Shown here one piece after another: positions 63,006 to 64,000 of a DNA stretch of 64,000 nt; position 1 is the first letter of the stretch, and each line of letters opens with the position of its first letter. This DNA comes from AG11 sp038319955. GTDB lineage: Bacteria; Gemmatimonadota; Gemmatimonadetes; Gemmatimonadales; Gemmatimonadaceae. The stretch lies in assembly GCA_038319955.1 (NCBI GenBank), contig JBBQDT010000004.1, forward strand, positions 1 to 64,000, read 5' to 3'. The notes beneath the pieces are model-generated. The model was given only the letters and a program-made list of their open reading frames with translations, made no database searches and had not been told where the DNA came from. The translations under genes and the position numbers were made by a program.

Positions 63006-63674
63006 ATGCGCATTCTCGTGATCGAGGACGACCCGACCGTCGGCCAGTATGTCAAGCGCGGGCTGGAGGAGCATCGCTGGGCGGTAGACCTCACTGCCGA
63101 CGGCGAGGAGGGAGAACGCCGGGCGAGCTCGGAGGCGTACGATCTCATCGTGCTCGACATGCGCCTGCCCGGCAAGAGTGGCCTGGACGTGCTCCAGTCG
63201 CTGCGGGCGAAGGGCTTCGAGCGTCCGGTGCTGGTGCTCACGGCGCAGGATGCGGTCGATGCAAAGGTCTCGACGCTGCGAGCGGGTGCGGACGACTATG
63301 TCACCAAGCCGTTCGCGTTCGAGGAGCTGCTCGCGCGTGTCGAGGCGCTGGCGCGACGCCCGCGATCGCTCGCCTCGCAGACCATCACGGTGGGCGACTT
63401 CGTGATCGACCAGTCCACGCGCGAGGTGCGGCGCGCCGGGGAGCTGATCGAGCTGACGCCCAAGGAATACACGGTGCTCGAGTATCTTGCGCGCCACCAG
63501 GGCCGCGTGATGAGCCGCACGCTCATTACTGAATACGCATGGGGCTATCACTTCGATCCGGGCACCAATATCGTGGACGTCGTGATCAATCACCTGCGCA
63601 AGAAGATCGACGCGAAGCACGAGAGAAAGCTGATCACCACCGTGCGCGGCGTCGGTTACGTGCTGAAGGAGTAG
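63006..63674 (+). CDS. OmpR-family response regulator
   Basis: A 222-residue transcription factor. Receiver at 1-115 with MRILVIEDDPTVGQYVKRGL and the phospho-Asp in LIVLDMRLPGKSGLDVL; a winged-helix DNA-binding domain at about 125-222 with LTPKEYTVLEYLARHQGRVM and NIVDVVINHLRKKID...VRGVGYVLKE. It follows the NtrC-like gene after seven bases and precedes a histidine kinase gene, so it belongs to that pair. Confidence 0.94.
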   Translation: MRILVIEDDPTVGQYVKRGLEEHRWAVDLTADGEEGERRASSEAYDLIVLDMRLPGKSGLDVLQSLRAKGFERPVLVLTAQDAVDAKVSTLRAGADDYVTKPFAFEELLARVEALARRPRSLASQTITVGDFVIDQSTREVRRAGELIELTPKEYTVLEYLARHQGRVMSRTLITEYAWGYHFDPGTNIVDVVINHLRKKIDAKHERKLITTVRGVGYVLKE

Positions 63675-63683
63675 GGAGGGCTC

Positions 63684-64000
63684 ATGGCCACGCTGCGCGC
63701 GCGGCTCACGATCGCCTATGGCTTCGCGCTCGTCGGCAACGTGATGCTCTTTGCCGGCGCGCTGTACTTTGCGCACAACGCGCGGGGCCTGCAGCTGCGC
63801 CAGCTGTCCCGCGTCGCCGTGAACCAGGGAGACCGTACGCTGTTCCTGATTCGCGCGGCAGCGCGCGAGGGGCGAACGCTGACCGAGCGGCGTCCCTGCG
63901 GGAACATCGGCGCCCTGCGGAGCGAGCCGTCCAAGAGTGACGTGGGTGGCCAGGCTGCGTCGGTGTCGTCGGCGGCGCGACGGCGCTGCGTCTTCGCCAC
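63684..64000 (+). CDS. sensor histidine kinase, 5' part
   Basis: The frame opens at ATG 63684, nine bases after the OmpR-type regulator, and runs off the window. Visible residues are a basic start and a first membrane helix (MATLRARLTIAYGFALVGNV and MLFAGALYF), then a periplasmic region (RQLSRVAVNQGDRTLFLIRA). The kinase domains lie outside. Assignment rests on the membrane start typical of EnvZ/BaeS-type kinases and on the preceding regulator. The last 40 residues are unusually Arg/Ser/Ala-rich, and a frameshift there cannot be excluded. Confidence 0.65.
   Translation, partial: MATLRARLTIAYGFALVGNVMLFAGALYFAHNARGLQLRQLSRVAVNQGDRTLFLIRAAAREGRTLTERRPCGNIGALRSEPSKSDVGGQAASVSSAARRRCVFA

Overview
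The window is GC-rich, densely coded bacterial chromosome, most likely from the phylum Gemmatimonadota. That placement is an inference. It rests on base composition, the alternative complex III operon, the fused E1-alpha/beta dehydrogenase, secreted carboxypeptidase-like/plug proteins, and the apparent frequent use of leaderless starts. There is one tRNA gene, no rRNA, no CRISPR array and no intact mobile element.

Layout. 0-0.9 kb: the end of a phenylacetyl-CoA epoxidase block (paaC partial, paaD). 0.97-7.6 kb: a patchwork that interrupts the paa genes: a frameshifted GxxExxY gene, a 176-bp tandem repeat, a MATE exporter with its own small-ORF leader, a cytochrome-peroxidase-like remnant, a gamma-glutamylcyclotransferase-like protein, a secreted metallo-beta-lactamase-fold protein and a fused 2-oxoacid dehydrogenase E1. 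7.7-14.1 kb: the rest of the phenylacetate pathway as one tightly overlapping operon (paaG, paaH, paaI, paaJ, paaY, paaZ). 14.1-15.1 kb: phenylalanine 4-hydroxylase behind a Tyr-codon-rich leader peptide and an intrinsic terminator. I read this as a tyrosine attenuator, the best candidate here for an undescribed regulatory system. 15-31.5 kb: YceI, a copper-monooxygenase-like lipoprotein, ABC transporters, an APC permease, an amidohydrolase, AIM24, PdxH next to the PLP enzyme SpeA, superoxide dismutase, DedA and an M15-like peptidase.

32-45 kb: a probable glycan-use locus. It holds a GH38 alpha-mannosidase, an Opp/Dpp-type permease pair, a solute-binding protein and a heparinase II/III-like protein, running on into trmJ, a GSA-aminotransferase-like gene and two amidohydrolase paralogues. 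45.3-53.3 kb: actABCDEF, the whole alternative complex III, with a CRP/FNR-type palindrome just upstream and a terminator after actF. 53.4-64 kb: thioredoxin 2, tRNA-Ala(UGC), a MASE1 hybrid kinase, a ROK regulator behind a second leader/terminator arrangement, broken MacB and peroxiredoxin genes, and a run of two-component genes cut by the window edge.

Themes. Aromatic amino-acid flux joins the first third: PhhA turns Phe into Tyr while the paa genes burn phenylacetate. Two small ORFs lie in front of factor-independent terminators, and a third lies in front of a strong hairpin. A short dispersed repeat (core GTCGTCCCGAGCG...CGAGGGACCTGCT) sits at three convergent gene ends and at two further places, and in two cases appears to supply coding sequence.
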